From assembly GCA_938743325.2 (NCBI GenBank), contig OW568877.1:496001-560000 (forward strand): DNA of 64,000 bases. The letters run 5' to 3'. This DNA comes from Pycnococcus provasolii. Taxonomy: Eukaryota; Chlorophyta; Pseudoscourfieldiophyceae; Pseudoscourfieldiales; Pycnococcaceae. Below the pieces are notes generated by a model. The model ran no database searches and was not told the DNA's origin. It saw nothing but the letters and a program-made list of their open reading frames with translations. The position numbers were made by a program, and so were the translations under genes. Within the stretch, counting starts at the first letter, position 1; the number at the start of each line of letters is the position of its first letter. Shown one piece after another: positions 1 through 9,980 of this stretch.

Positions 1-3000
1 GAAGGTTCAGGGGGTTCACCTGGTGGTATACCCTCCTCTGTGGAGGATAGAGAGCGATCGATGCAGTCTCTCCTCGCCAGCCTGCCGTCCACCTCTGCCG
101 CATGCCGTCTCGCGCTCGACCAGGTCATACGAGACACAGACGCGGCCGATGTGGGGGACTCGGCTTCGAACACAACCGTGGGGGGAATCGGGGGAATCCC
201 AGTCGCTCTGCGAGCGCGCATACTCGCGCTCGGATACCTCGATCGACTCGACACGTACCTAGACATGACGCGAGGATCGTACGCGCCCGCGGCGTACGCG
301 TCGTTCCGCACCATGGACGCCGCCGACGCAGCGGCCGCTGCTGCCGCCACAGGACAGACGCACGTGCTCGCCGCCGTGCTGCGCGCGCACGGAAACGCAG
401 TGGGTGCGCAGGGGTACCTCGCAGCGCTCGCGAGGCTGCCGCTCACGCTTCCGCTGTCGGCGTACGAAAGTGTCGCGCCGCCCGCGCCTGCACCCGTACC
501 CGTCGCGCAGCAAAGACGCCAGCTGGACTGGTGCGAGAGCGAGGACGTTGCGCGCCGCCTTGCCGCCGAGGCAAAAGTGGGAGACGAGTCGGCGGTGCAG
601 CTCGCACGCTGGACAGAGGCGCTCGCGGCTCACGATGAAAGCCTCGTTAGGCCTTGCGACGTGTCCTCTCGCGACGCTGCGACGTGGTATCGCCTGCGCG
701 CCGAGGACGTCGAGGATGGAACGGCGGATGCCGACGCCGCAGCGGCCATCGTGCGCCTCGGCATCGAGCGACTCGGCGGGGGTGAGAGCTGTGCTGTCCT
801 TGATGTGCTTCTCAGCGAGCTCGACGAAGTTCGGGCGGCGGACAACCACGCCAGCCTCGCGGAAGTGAGAGCTCTCGATGCACCGAGCCGCATCCGACGC
901 TCGATTTTTGGAAATCGTGGCGTCGAAAATGGTTGGAAGATCGTGTCACACATCGCCGTGAACGACGTTGATAGCATGGCAGAGGCACTGCGCCGTGAGG
1001 TTAGCGACGGAAGCGCGTCAGCGGTGCGTCGGTTACACGATTTTGTCGACTGGGCACGGCGTGAGCATGGAGATGTTCGCACCGACGACATCGTTTCGGC
1101 AACCGTCGCAGCACTCTGTGAAGCACCGATCGAGGAGGAGGAGGCACTCGCAGAGCTTGTTGGCCTACTGCAAAACCTACCCGAGTCAATCTCAACCTCG
1201 TCCTCGTCCTCCTCCTCCATGTCATCTGCCAAATCTCTGCTCGATTGCGCACGCGACGCGCTTGCATTGGCACGCCTTGGTATTCCCACAGTTTCGATTT
1301 CACAGGCGCGCAAAGCGCGCGCGGACGAGGCGATCGCAAACCGTCTGCTTGGTGCAGCGCTGAGTGCCGTGGACGAGTCAACTCCCAGCGACGACGATCT
1401 TGCCGACGCGTGGTCCACGCTGCGATCTCTGACGAATGCGACTCACGCGCTCGCACCAATCTCACCACCTCGCATTCACCACGCAATCGCCGAGCGTCTG
1501 CTTTCAAATCGGCGATTCGAGTTGGCACGCGATGTACTCATGCCGAGCCTGAGTCCCGCGAGCGATTCTCATGCGAGCACACGGCTCACGACGTACGCGT
1601 CAGGACTTCCCGCCTCTGCGCGTGTCGACCGATCTGCCGCGGTCGGGCTCGTGCTTGCCACCGCACGTGCGATGCTCGCTTCTGCGAATACGTGGCGTGA
1701 TACTGCCGTCGACGATGCGCTCGACGTGCTGGGCGCCACCGCGGAGAGCGGCGCGCCGGAGCTCGTGGGGGAGGGAGAACTGCTTCGAAAATTGCGAAGC
1801 GCTTTGCCACGCCTAGGCATTGGTGGAGACGTCAGCCCATCGCTGTGCGCGTCTCATGCGACTGAACGCATCAAGCTGCTAAGCTGCGTGCTTGATGCCG
1901 TTACCGCGAAACCAATGGATGCAGCGATTGATGTTGACGAGCTGATGGGTTTTGTAGGTGCACTGCGCGTCGAGAGTCGTGCAGAGCACCTGCAGGCGCA
2001 GGCGATGGTAGCACGCGTCGCGCTGACGAGGGGGTACACGGAGGCACTCGCTCCGGTGGAGGCTCTCGTGGATGCTGGTCACAGCGATGCTTGGGAGCTT
2101 GCTGCTCACATCGCCGCCCCTGCCGCGGTGGGCGACGATGCCGCGGCGCCTCTAATTGGAGACGTGGCTCGGCGCAGAAGACTACTCGCATTCGCGCTGA
2201 TCCACTGCCCCGATGCGGAAATTGCCGAAAAACTGCAGAAGGTGCGCGATGCTGAGTTGGTAAAAAGCGCTCACACTGTCTCGCGTCGCGATGGTGCATG
2301 GGAAGGTGTTCTGTCGCTCGCACGTGCAGGATCTCGCATTGGTGTTGCTTCGCAGGTTGCGGCGATCGACCTGGAGAAGGATTCCGACGCATTCGCCAAG
2401 GCGATGAGCTTGCTTGACATTCCTGTGGAGGAGATTGGAACGACGAGCTGGCGCGTGCTTCGCGCGGGAATCGTTGCAGGCATGTGGCTCAAGCACAATG
2501 CCGCGGAAGAAGCTCACGCATGGCTCATGACAGGATGCTGCGGGCTGGACGTGGATGGAATGGCCGCTCAGATGAAGTCGGGGAAATTGGCGGAGTTGAC
2601 TGAGCGCGCGAGTCGCGAGCTGGCTGGCGACGATGCGCGTGACTGGCTCGCATCCGCGTGCATGTCCGCAGGCGCGGCACCAAGCACGGTAGGCGAGCTT
2701 GCGGAGGAGGACATGCTGCACACTCTTGCGCGCCTCGCTCTGTGGAAGAGTGAGAGTCTCGTTCCCAGGGCGCTTGAGATTGCGCGAAGCTACGGGAACG
2801 TTGCTGTCGTGGCATTCGAGGCGGTTGCGGCTGCCGCGCGTGCCTCTGGAGAAGCGGCAGACCCGGCTGCGCTTGCACAGCTTACTGACGCGCTCACAGA
2901 GGCGGCGGGAGCGACGCGCGAACCACTCGAGGCGCTGCTGGCGAGCTTGACGGATAGCACGGCGCGCGGCATCGTTGCGTCGGCACTAGCACGTGTCGCA

Positions 3001-3012
3001 TCGACTGAGCAT

Positions 3013-3043
<31 letters not shown>

Positions 3044-4068
3044 CTCATGAGGAGGAGCCTTCGGACGGATCTCCAAACAGCGACGGCGGCACCGCTCCGG
3101 CTGGATTGGCAACCACAACACCGACACTCGATGAGGAGACTGCGGCAGATCTGTACGCGCGCACGCTCGCCATATGGGGCAGCAGCTCATGGCGTCGTAC
3201 TGACGTTGGATCACTCGAGGCGGCAAGGAGCGCATTCGAGGCTGCGGTTGAGCAAGCGAAAGGCGACAAGGCGATGCTGGTAAAGCTTGGCCGAGTGTTT
3301 TGCCTGTGGCAGGGAGGCTACGTTTGGGTGAATGCAGACACGAGTGCAGACGCGTGCCCGTTGAGTGCGTGCTATGCCGCGATGTTTGACGCATGCTTGG
3401 GTGTGGGTGGACTCGGATTTGCGTTGAGCCAAAGCCTGCCTGGGACGCCACTTAGTGCGATTGACGACGGCAGCGAACTAGGCGCGGAGCATGCGGCACT
3501 GCTTTCGCCGCAGGCGACGCGGGCACGAGCCCAATCCCTCGCCGCAGATGGAGATGCCAGGGGCGCTGCCGCACTGCTTCGTCTCCATCCATCCGCTTCC
3601 ATAAGGGCCGAGGCTGCGGAGGCGGACGACGGCGGCGGCGACATGGGAATCGCGGACGTTGCGCTCGTCGTGGCGGCGGTCGCTTGTGGAGACGTCGCTG
3701 CTCTGAAAGCTCAGAGTCGGGCGTGCATTCGCCTTGCGCGCGCGCCGAGCGCCGGTTGTGCCAGCACAGGTGCGTGCGCGCTGGCGACTCTGGCAGCTGC
3801 CGGCGAGTGGGCACATGCGTGCGATCTTGCTTGCGCGCTCTTGGATAGCGCACCCTCGCTGAGGGGTGACGGGTGGGAGGTGTATGCGTTGTATTCCGCG
3901 TTGCGCGATGGCGGTCTTGCTTCCCGCTTGTGTGCATGCGTGGGCACGACACCTGCGAGCACTCCCGCGGACGCGCTTGGGTCGTGGTGTGCGTCGCGCA
4001 CGCTGGTTGAGCTGAGGCAAGTTGCTGTTGAGAAAGTGAAGGCATCGTTTCCGACACTGTTTTTGTAA
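1..4068 (+). CDS. NBAS/Sec39-like protein, C-terminal part (5' end outside window)
   Basis: The frame is open from base 1, so the protein may begin upstream; the first in-window ATG is at 61. The product is about 1,350 residues, helical and very Ala-rich. Around residues 115-160 the pattern of an Ala/Gly helix, then HG, then LARLPLTLP and a following Tyr resembles the Sec39 domain. The segment near residues 225-245 (WYRLRAEDVED, then AAAIVRLGIERLG) closely resembles the conserved WYKxRAxEIE...LIRLGME block of NBAS proteins. NBAS/Sec39 proteins belong to the Dsl1/NRZ tethering complex at the ER, which receives Golgi-derived COPI vesicles. A poly-Ala run is encoded by a GCG repeat near 3010-3040. 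No intron is evident. Alternative: another alpha-solenoid trafficking protein. The family call rests on recalled motifs, so confidence is moderate. Confidence 0.6.
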
Positions 4069-4262
4069 TAGATATTTACCTATCGTAGAGTTGTATACAC
4101 AAACAAATTCGTTTGGACTTTGGATATTGGTTGGGCACATGTATGTGGTGACACGACCGACGATTGAATAATCGGGTTTTGGCGGAATTTGCTTTCTCAG
4201 TTGTATTTCTCCCCCTTGGCAGCTTCGCCACGCTGGGATTCTTCGGATATTGCTCGCTCCCC

Positions 4263-4884
4263 ATGGCGGCTCACTCGGTCGACATCGCGACGACGCTCTG
4301 GGGCATGGAGTACTCCATCCACGGTACGCGTTGTAGGAGTGCTTGTTGTTTTGCTTGTTTGTTCACCAAGTACTTACTCACTCATCCCTTCAATATTGGT
4401 TTGGTTTGGTTTGGTTGGTTTTTCGCTCACAATAGAGTGTCCGAAGAAGCACGCGGAGAACCTTGTCTCGCTCTTCCCCGGTGTTGACGTCTCGAACATG
4501 CTTGTCATACCCACGTGCCAGAATAGCGACGTCGACCTCGTGAGGACGGGAGAGCCCATCGAGCAGGAGAAGGACAGGCTTCTGGAGAGGTTCATGAAGT
4601 GGGCGCAGTTCGTGTGCGACAAGCTCAACAAGGAGGGGCACTTTAGCGACTACATCGACCCGTGCTCCGGTCTTCCGATGGTGAATAAGAACAACCAGTG
4701 CGTGTACGGAGAGGTGGACGCTCTCAGCACGCTCCTCGGGTACAAGACAACAAATTCAGGATGCTGCAAGGTGATTCTTCACCCCAAGTGGGGAACGTCC
4801 GTTTACCCCGCAAGCATGTTCACGAAAGCGCCGAAGGATGTCTTCTTGGCAGCCGTGAAGAGCGCGGAGGATGCGCTCGCGTGA
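4263..4884 (+). CDS. MMADHC: MMADHC (CblD)-like cobalamin trafficking protein, two exons
   Basis: Exons are 4263-4323 and 4436-4884; the intron 4324-4435 is 112 nt and runs GTACG...AG. Splicing joins MEYSIH to ECPKKH, giving the typical start of the CblD domain. Conserved family features follow: LFPGVD, LLERFMKWAQ, the SDYIDPCSGLPM block and GCCKVILHPKWGT. MMADHC partners MMACHC and directs cob(II)alamin to cytosolic methionine synthase or mitochondrial methylmalonyl-CoA mutase. The ATG at 4263 lies in a CCATGG context; the same frame is open further upstream but without another ATG. A TGTAA signal sits at 4911-4915, 27 nt after the stop. The protein is about 168 aa, a little shorter than animal homologues, which have a longer N terminus. 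The gene converges on the next one. Confidence 0.85.
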
Positions 4885-4957
4885 CGAGGAAACGTGTGTG
4901 CTTGGCCCTGTGTAACGTTACGCGTTAATGTTTTGACCACGAATAATTATGTTTACT

Positions 4958-6073
4958 CTAACCAGCTGCTAGGATAGCGTCAAAGTCAAGCTCGGGAGGT
5001 TCCTTGGCGAATATGAGCTGCTCCTCAGCCGTGAAAGCGACGTCGTCACCACCGCGTGGCAGCTCCGCCCACAGTTCCGCACTCGGCGTTGCACGAGGTG
5101 CGCCACGCCACCGCGCGTAGTCCGGGTCGCCAGACTTTGGGTGCACATCTTTCGCGGTGCTGAAGTCCGCTGCCCACCCTCCGCGCGATTTCACCCAAGC
5201 CGCCTTTCCTCCGCCTTCGAGTCCACCTCCTTTGAGGGCGGAAGGTGGCGCACTGTTTTCACCGCCGGTATCTCCGTCGTCGTGTGGCAGGCCGCCGTAG
5301 TCGTCGACGAGTCCGCTCTTCAGGAGAGACGTCGCCACCTCGAGAGGCGTCGCGTCACGCGTCTTGCTGCTTTCGTTTGATTTCACGAGTGCCGTCCACT
5401 CTTGTGTTGGAATGTGCATGAGTAGACTTTTCGTTTCTGCGTGGTACTGCTTTGCCTCCTCGCGGCGCTGCAAGACGGACTTTCCTTTCGTGGTTGTCGG
5501 TTGCTGCTTCCTTCCTTTCGTCGCGTTTATCTGCTTTGGTTGTGCTGGCTTGCTGTACGCGAGCTTCGGCGGCGTCCTCCGTTTCCCCGAGTGCACGACG
5601 GGCGTTTGTTTTTCCTGCCACCACCAGTCTGGGTAGATGTTGACTTGCTTTTGTTTGATTTTTTGTACGGACAGGCGCGCTTGTTCGTCGAGACGAGAGG
5701 CTTGTTTTTCAAGAGCCTTGGGAAGGTACGCGAGGTCGTTCGCTACCATGAGGAGGTCCGGTATGGATAAGAAGGGAACTTCTGCGGGTGAAGGTGATGA
5801 CGAAGGAGAAGCAGAGCCTGAGTCGGGACCATTATCAGCAGCGGCACCAGCGGCAGAGCATATGTACTTGAGTCCGACAGCGGCCAAGAGCGATAAGACG
5901 GTGGACTGCTGCTCATCCTCCTCATCATTCCCCGAGTTGTTGTCCCCCGAGTCGGATGAGCCTCCAGAGCCTGTCGAGGCCGACTTATATCGACACAAAT
6001 ACGACGACAAGAATGAGTCGATTTGTTGAAGTTTCCAGTTGGACGAGGACGACATGGCTGACGACATGGACAT
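4958..6073 (-). CDS. hypothetical protein with low-complexity N terminus
   Basis: A 371-aa protein I do not recognise. The N terminus is Ser/Gly/Asp rich with an acidic run. A possible helical block follows at about residues 100-145 (SIPDLLMVANDLAYLPKAL, then a basic/Gln helix), then a conserved-looking YPDWWWQEKQTPVV segment near residue 150. Basic linkers and a C-terminal acidic tail ending PPELDFDAILAAG complete it. There is no signal peptide or membrane segment. The start is ATG at 6073; a second ATG two codons later is equally possible. CCCTAA-like bases occur directly upstream (6074-6100). The YPDWWW segment is the best handle for a homology search. Confidence 0.6.
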   Translation of the reverse strand: MSMSSAMSSSSNWKLQQIDSFLSSYLCRYKSASTGSGGSSDSGDNNSGNDEEDEQQSTVLSLLAAVGLKYICSAAGAAADNGPDSGSASPSSSPSPAEVPFLSIPDLLMVANDLAYLPKALEKQASRLDEQARLSVQKIKQKQVNIYPDWWWQEKQTPVVHSGKRRTPPKLAYSKPAQPKQINATKGRKQQPTTTKGKSVLQRREEAKQYHAETKSLLMHIPTQEWTALVKSNESSKTRDATPLEVATSLLKSGLVDDYGGLPHDDGDTGGENSAPPSALKGGGLEGGGKAAWVKSRGGWAADFSTAKDVHPKSGDPDYARWRGAPRATPSAELWAELPRGGDDVAFTAEEQLIFAKEPPELDFDAILAAG

Positions 6074-6833
6074 ATACTACCCTAACCCCCCAAACCCAGA
6101 CTAATGTGTATTACCTATTAAATTAAGGCCCTTAAGGCCCTTAAGGCTAAGGCTAAGGTATGCACACCTCAAAGGATACCTCAAAGGACAAAGGTTAAAA
6201 GTGATTGGGAGTGATTTGATTGGGAGTGATGGGAAACAGGGTGACACAACTTGCCTTGCACAACAGCTGAGAAAAACGAGCGGGAAAACGCACCCCCTGG
6301 ACCACCCTGGGAGGAAACCAGTGGCCCCTTAAGCCCGAAGTTATTAAGGGCCGGGCCACCTGGCGGAAAAACAGGAACGGGCCGACCAGAAGGGCCGACC
6401 AGAAGGGCCGACCAGAAGGGCAACGCCGAAAGGGCAAGGCCGAAAGGGCATGGCCGAAAGGGCAAGGCCGAAAGGGCCGACCAGAAAACGTGCACGAAAA
6501 AAACGAATCCTCTAACCCCTAATAAGAAACAAACGAAACCCCGAAACAAAGGAACGACAACCGTCCAATTATGTATCCCCGAAGCCTAAAAAGGCCATGC
6601 AACCAGACAGCACAGAGGACAACAGAGCCAAGGCCCAAGGGGTATCCCCTCCCTACCCGTAATGTGAGTTTGTGGTTCGCATTGAACTCGCGAGAAAGAG
6701 ATCTTATTGAGAAAGGGGCGCCCCCCCTTGTTGTTCCTCCCTCCCCCCAGTAGTCCCCAGTAGTCCCGTCGTCGTGGTTCTGTTGGGTCCAGACGCGTTT
6801 CCCGGCCTCTTTCATTACATTACGTCAGGGGCG
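6074..6833. other. divergent intergenic region with a minisatellite
   Basis: This is the 5' flank of the minus-strand unknown gene and of the plus-strand channel gene. It starts with CCCTAACCCC-like bases, then tandem AAGGCCCTT copies at about 6125-6157, and holds a 13/14-bp minisatellite at about 6380-6486. ACCCCTAATAAG-type bases occur near 6516. Open frames here (for example 6251-6589 on plus) are low-complexity translations of the repeat and are not credible genes. Confidence 0.6.
6380..6486 (+). repeat. 13/14-bp minisatellite (GGCCGACCAGAAG and GGCAAGGCCGAAAG units)
   Basis: Three copies of GGCCGACCAGAAG are followed by four of a diverged GGCAAGGCCGAAAG form and then one more copy of the first type. 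The two unit types share GGCCGA and appear to be descendants of one another. The array is in the channel gene's 5' flank. Confidence 0.8.
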
Positions 6834-7087
6834 ATGTCAACGGCGCACGCGTCATTTCAATTGAAGATGTTTGGATCTGTCCATGGACACCGATGGTGCC
6901 GCAGAAGAGAACCTGCTCGTGGTGGTCGTGCTCTTTTTAAGCGTGTGTCTCATCAGCACTGTCGCACTGTCAGGACTCCTGTGACGCTTGCGATGTTTCG
7001 ACCGCTCGAGCCACCGACACCGCCACCGCCTGGTTCCAAGCGACGACAACGGAACAACAACAACAACAACGGTAACAGTAATGGGAA

Positions 7088-7126
<39 letters not shown>

Positions 7127-8222
7127 GACGACGACGACGACGACGATGACAGAAAGAAGCAGAGGAATCAACTCGGAGTCGGCGTCGCTGTCCTCGCTTG
7201 ACGACCTCGAGCGCGTCGACACCTCCGTGAAATACCAGGTGACGCGCGTTCTCGGAACGCTCGACGAAAACGGACTGTGGACCGTGCTGAGCTGCTTGTC
7301 AGTGTACGGCATATTCCTTCTCGAGACGTTCAACTACGAAAAGCTTGGAGGGTGGGACGTGCTGTACCGCGACGACATCGCGTGGTACAACCTCCTGTTT
7401 CCCATATCCGCCCTGCAGGGTGTCGAGAACGTGCTGAATACAGTCTTCATCTTTGAGCTCGTCGCTCGTGGGTACTCCGTCGGCTTCAACCGGTCATTCT
7501 TCTTGAGCCCGTACACTTGGGTGGACGCGCTCGTCTGCCTGCCTCCGCTCGTTTCCCCGGATATCGACGGCCTGCGTTTGCTCCGCGTGCTCCGCGTTCT
7601 GCGGCTTCTGCGCCTTTTAGACCGGCGCGCGGATTCCGTGCTGTTCGGGTTCATCCAGACGAAAGAAACGGAAGTGCAGCTCATTGGCATCCTTGCGGAA
7701 TTCGTGTGCATTTTCTGCATCACCGCGGGAGTCATCTACGATCTCGAGGTTCAGGTGAACACGGACGTGAACACGCTCGCTGACTGCCTGTACTGGTCGT
7801 TCTTGACGCTCACTGGCATTGGACAGCCCTTCGAGATCGTCACGCCCGGAGGGAAGGTCGCGACGGTCATTGCGGTCTGTGTCGCGCTTCTCGTGGTTCC
7901 TGGGCAGCTTGCGAAGCTTGCTGCCATCAGTGGGTCGCAGATGATCTCTGAAATGATGGAGGATGAGGAGGACGACTCCTACGACGAAGATGATGATCGT
8001 GCCGCCGTCGTGGCGAGCAAGCCGGTGACATACACGGGCGCCTTGCCAGGAACTATCGCAGGAGGCATGGGTAGCGCGGCTGCACAAATGGTGAAGAATA
8101 AAGTGAAGAAGCGCTACCGCCGCCGACTCGTAGACAAGCGAGTGTGCGGGACATGCGAGTTGAGGAGCCACGACGTCGACGCAACGTTTTGCCGCCGATG
8201 CGGCGCTGAGCTTGGCGACTAA
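6834..8222 (+). CDS. voltage-gated-like cation (K+) channel subunit with C-terminal zinc ribbon
   Basis: The N-terminal ~95 residues are basic and hydroxylated and could be an organelle presequence. They are followed by Asn, Ser and Thr homopolymers from AAC/AGC/ACG repeats (about 7055-7145). The membrane domain has S1-S3-like helices, then an S4-like segment with Arg every third residue (LRVLRVLRLLRLLDRR, residues ~245-260). Two more helices flank a pore loop with TLTGIGQPFE in the position of the usual TxGYG filter. So it looks like a six-TM voltage-gated channel with a non-canonical filter. The tail is acidic, then Gly-rich, then ends in CGTCELR...CRRCGAEL, a four-cysteine zinc-ribbon pattern. 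ATG 6834 was chosen because the frame upstream has only a GTG. TGTAA occurs at 8227-8231. Ion selectivity cannot be judged; location in plastid or plasma membrane is open. Confidence 0.7.
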
Positions 8223-8317
8223 GTTGTGTAACACGAATCCGAATAAGAGGAGACTTTAGCTAACCTTGAGTCTATGAGAGAGAGATGGAGGGGGAGAAAA
8301 ACATTTCCATTTTGTTT

Positions 8318-8719
8318 TTACGGCGGCGTCGTGGTTGTGTTTTCCTTCAGCCACTTTTTGCTGTATCTGACTTCGATGGCGTCAAGGTCGCTTGCGACGG
8401 CAAAGTCGAATACGCTAAGTTTTCCGATGTGGTGCGTGGTCAATATGACTTCCACGTCTCGGTAGTTGGTCAGGTGCAGGTCTGGGTGGTGTCCGTGTTT
8501 CTCCGCGACTTCCGCAGCCTTGTTGAAGAATTCGATAGCTGCCATGAAGTTGACAGCCGTGAATGATCGCGTGATGGAGATGGAGTCTGCGCCGAGTTTC
8601 CACATGGGGTGAGTTTTCAGGTTCGCGTCAATGTCCTCGCTGGTGAGAGGCGGCGTGGTTGACGAGCACCGTCCTGTGACGTTGCACGCCTGTTTTGGAG
8701 TTGTATTCTCCGTCGCCAT
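8318..8719 (-). CDS. pterin-4a-carbinolamine dehydratase (PCD/DCoH)
   Basis: The protein is 133 aa from ATG 8719, matching single-domain PCD enzymes. The active-site signature is visible: EKHGHHPDLHL, then NYRDVEVILTTHHIGKLS, then DFAVASDLD, corresponding to the E-x3-H-H-P ... Y ... H ... D motif. PCD dehydrates 4a-hydroxytetrahydrobiopterin during pterin recycling; in plants relatives are mitochondrial, or plastidial with a role in RuBisCO assembly. The frame remains open upstream to another ATG at 8881. That would add 54 residues beginning MATAFGGLLLIKG, rich in Ser, Arg and hydrophobics, like a transit peptide. The longer form is therefore a serious alternative start. The gene converges on the channel gene. 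Confidence 0.85.
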   Translation of the reverse strand: MATENTTPKQACNVTGRCSSTTPPLTSEDIDANLKTHPMWKLGADSISITRSFTAVNFMAAIEFFNKAAEVAEKHGHHPDLHLTNYRDVEVILTTHHIGKLSVFDFAVASDLDAIEVRYSKKWLKENTTTTPP

Positions 8720-9060
8720 GTCGCGTTTTGATGTTAAAAAAGGAGAGAGTGGCACTGCAAAGTGGCGCCTGCCCCTGCAAACGCCTAACGAAGCTATGAA
8801 GCTATGAAGACGCCCCAAAGAAGACGAAGAGCGAGAACAACAACCCTTTATTAAGAGTAAGCCGCCGAAGGCAGTGGCCATGCAACGCAAATCAACAAAC
8901 TCCTCGAGGATGAATGAAGGCGGGAGAAAAATGGAATGGGCGAAATGCCTAAGAGTATGGCGAAACCCCGAATAAACAAGAATCCCCAAACCCCGAATAA
9001 AGAATCCTCCCAACCCAACCCCCAAAGCAAAGTCTCGATGCTGTTCGTCCCCCTCAAATC

Positions 9061-9460
9061 GATGCAGGTCAGCCCCTTCCGGCCACCTTTAGGTAGGCCC
9101 TGATTCAGGCGAAAAACGTCTTTAGGTAGGCCCTAGGGCCTACCTAGAGTCTTTAGGTAGGGGGTCAGTTTGGTCGCAGATTTTGCGAAGGACGCGAGTT
9201 TGGGGGTTTGCCAATTGCCATGGGTGTGTGTTTCGGGGATAGCTCAACGCCAGCCTCGTCTTCGTCGCTCACTTACCAGCACCAAGCAAGTACCCACTGC
9301 CCGGCCGCATGCCTTGCATACCTCGCAACCACTTGCAAGGTGAGGACATGCCTCGGCCACTTGCAGGCCGCAAGCCAGCATGACGTCACACCTACCCAAA
9401 GACGTTTTTCGCCTGAATCAGGGCCTACCTGAAGGTGGCCGGAAGGGGCTGACCTGCATC
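9061..9460. mobile_element. 400-bp MITE (non-autonomous DNA transposon) with 60-bp TIRs and 8-bp TSD
   Basis: Bases 9061-9120 and the reverse complement of 9401-9460 match with one visible difference; similarity continues about ten bases further inward. The ends read GATGCAGGTCAG... and ...CTGACCTGCATC. The flanks carry an exact 8-bp duplication, CTCAAATC, at 9053-9060 and 9461-9468. There is no coding frame. A perfect 24-bp palindrome lies at 9123-9146. An 8-bp duplication suits hAT-like or other 8-bp TSD superfamilies, but the terminal bases do not let me assign one. The near-identical TIRs suggest a recent insertion. Confidence 0.88.
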
Positions 9461-9837
9461 CTCAAATCTTCGAGCACCCAGTGAAATCTCCACCTCTCGT
9501 TTCCCCCAAACACAATTCGGGGTTGATGTTTCATCACCGAGCAAGCACCGAGAGGAGATTTGCACCGCACAAACAAACCTCTTGTGTGCTTTTAGATTTG
9601 CATTTGTCCAAATTTGTACCAGAGATTAGGGCGGAGGGAGGGCGGGGGCTAGCCTGTCCTTTTCCCGTCGGCTATCGGGGAGTTGGGTGTGCTCGTCGTG
9701 CTCGTCCGCAACGTGGTCCCAGAGGTAGTTCTACATAGGTGACCAGTGCCAGTGTGTTGTACATACCAGTAGTATACACTCTCCCTCCTCATAGTCTATT
9801 CCTAGCAGTAGCGCGTTGGTTGGGCACTCCCCCGCTC

Positions 9838-9871
9838 TGTGTGTGTGTGTGTGTGCGTGTGTGTGTGTGTG
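9838..9871. repeat. (GT)n microsatellite
   Basis: An almost uninterrupted GT run of about 34 bases with one GC interruption lies about 110 bases before the branching-enzyme ATG. Confidence 0.9.
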
Positions 9872-9980
9872 CAAACTTTCGGCCATCATCGTCAATTGTT
9901 GCCAATCCACATCCTCGGGCCCCATCACTTCTCTTCCCCTCTCTAAGTAGCATTTCCCTTTTTTCTTGTACTGTACCATC

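Larger units (their letters stand above)
8882..9980. other. intergenic region: MITE plus microsatellite, no gene seen
   Basis: This separates the 5' end of the dehydratase gene from the 5' end of the branching-enzyme gene. It contains CCCCGAATAAA-type repeats near 8970-9005, the 400-bp MITE at 9061-9460, and a (GT)n microsatellite at about 9838-9871. Small open frames here have no coding character. Confidence 0.6.

Noticed and set aside
6251-6589. 112-codon frame over the 13/14-bp minisatellite
   Set aside because: It translates the tandem repeat and flanking low-complexity DNA; no domain.
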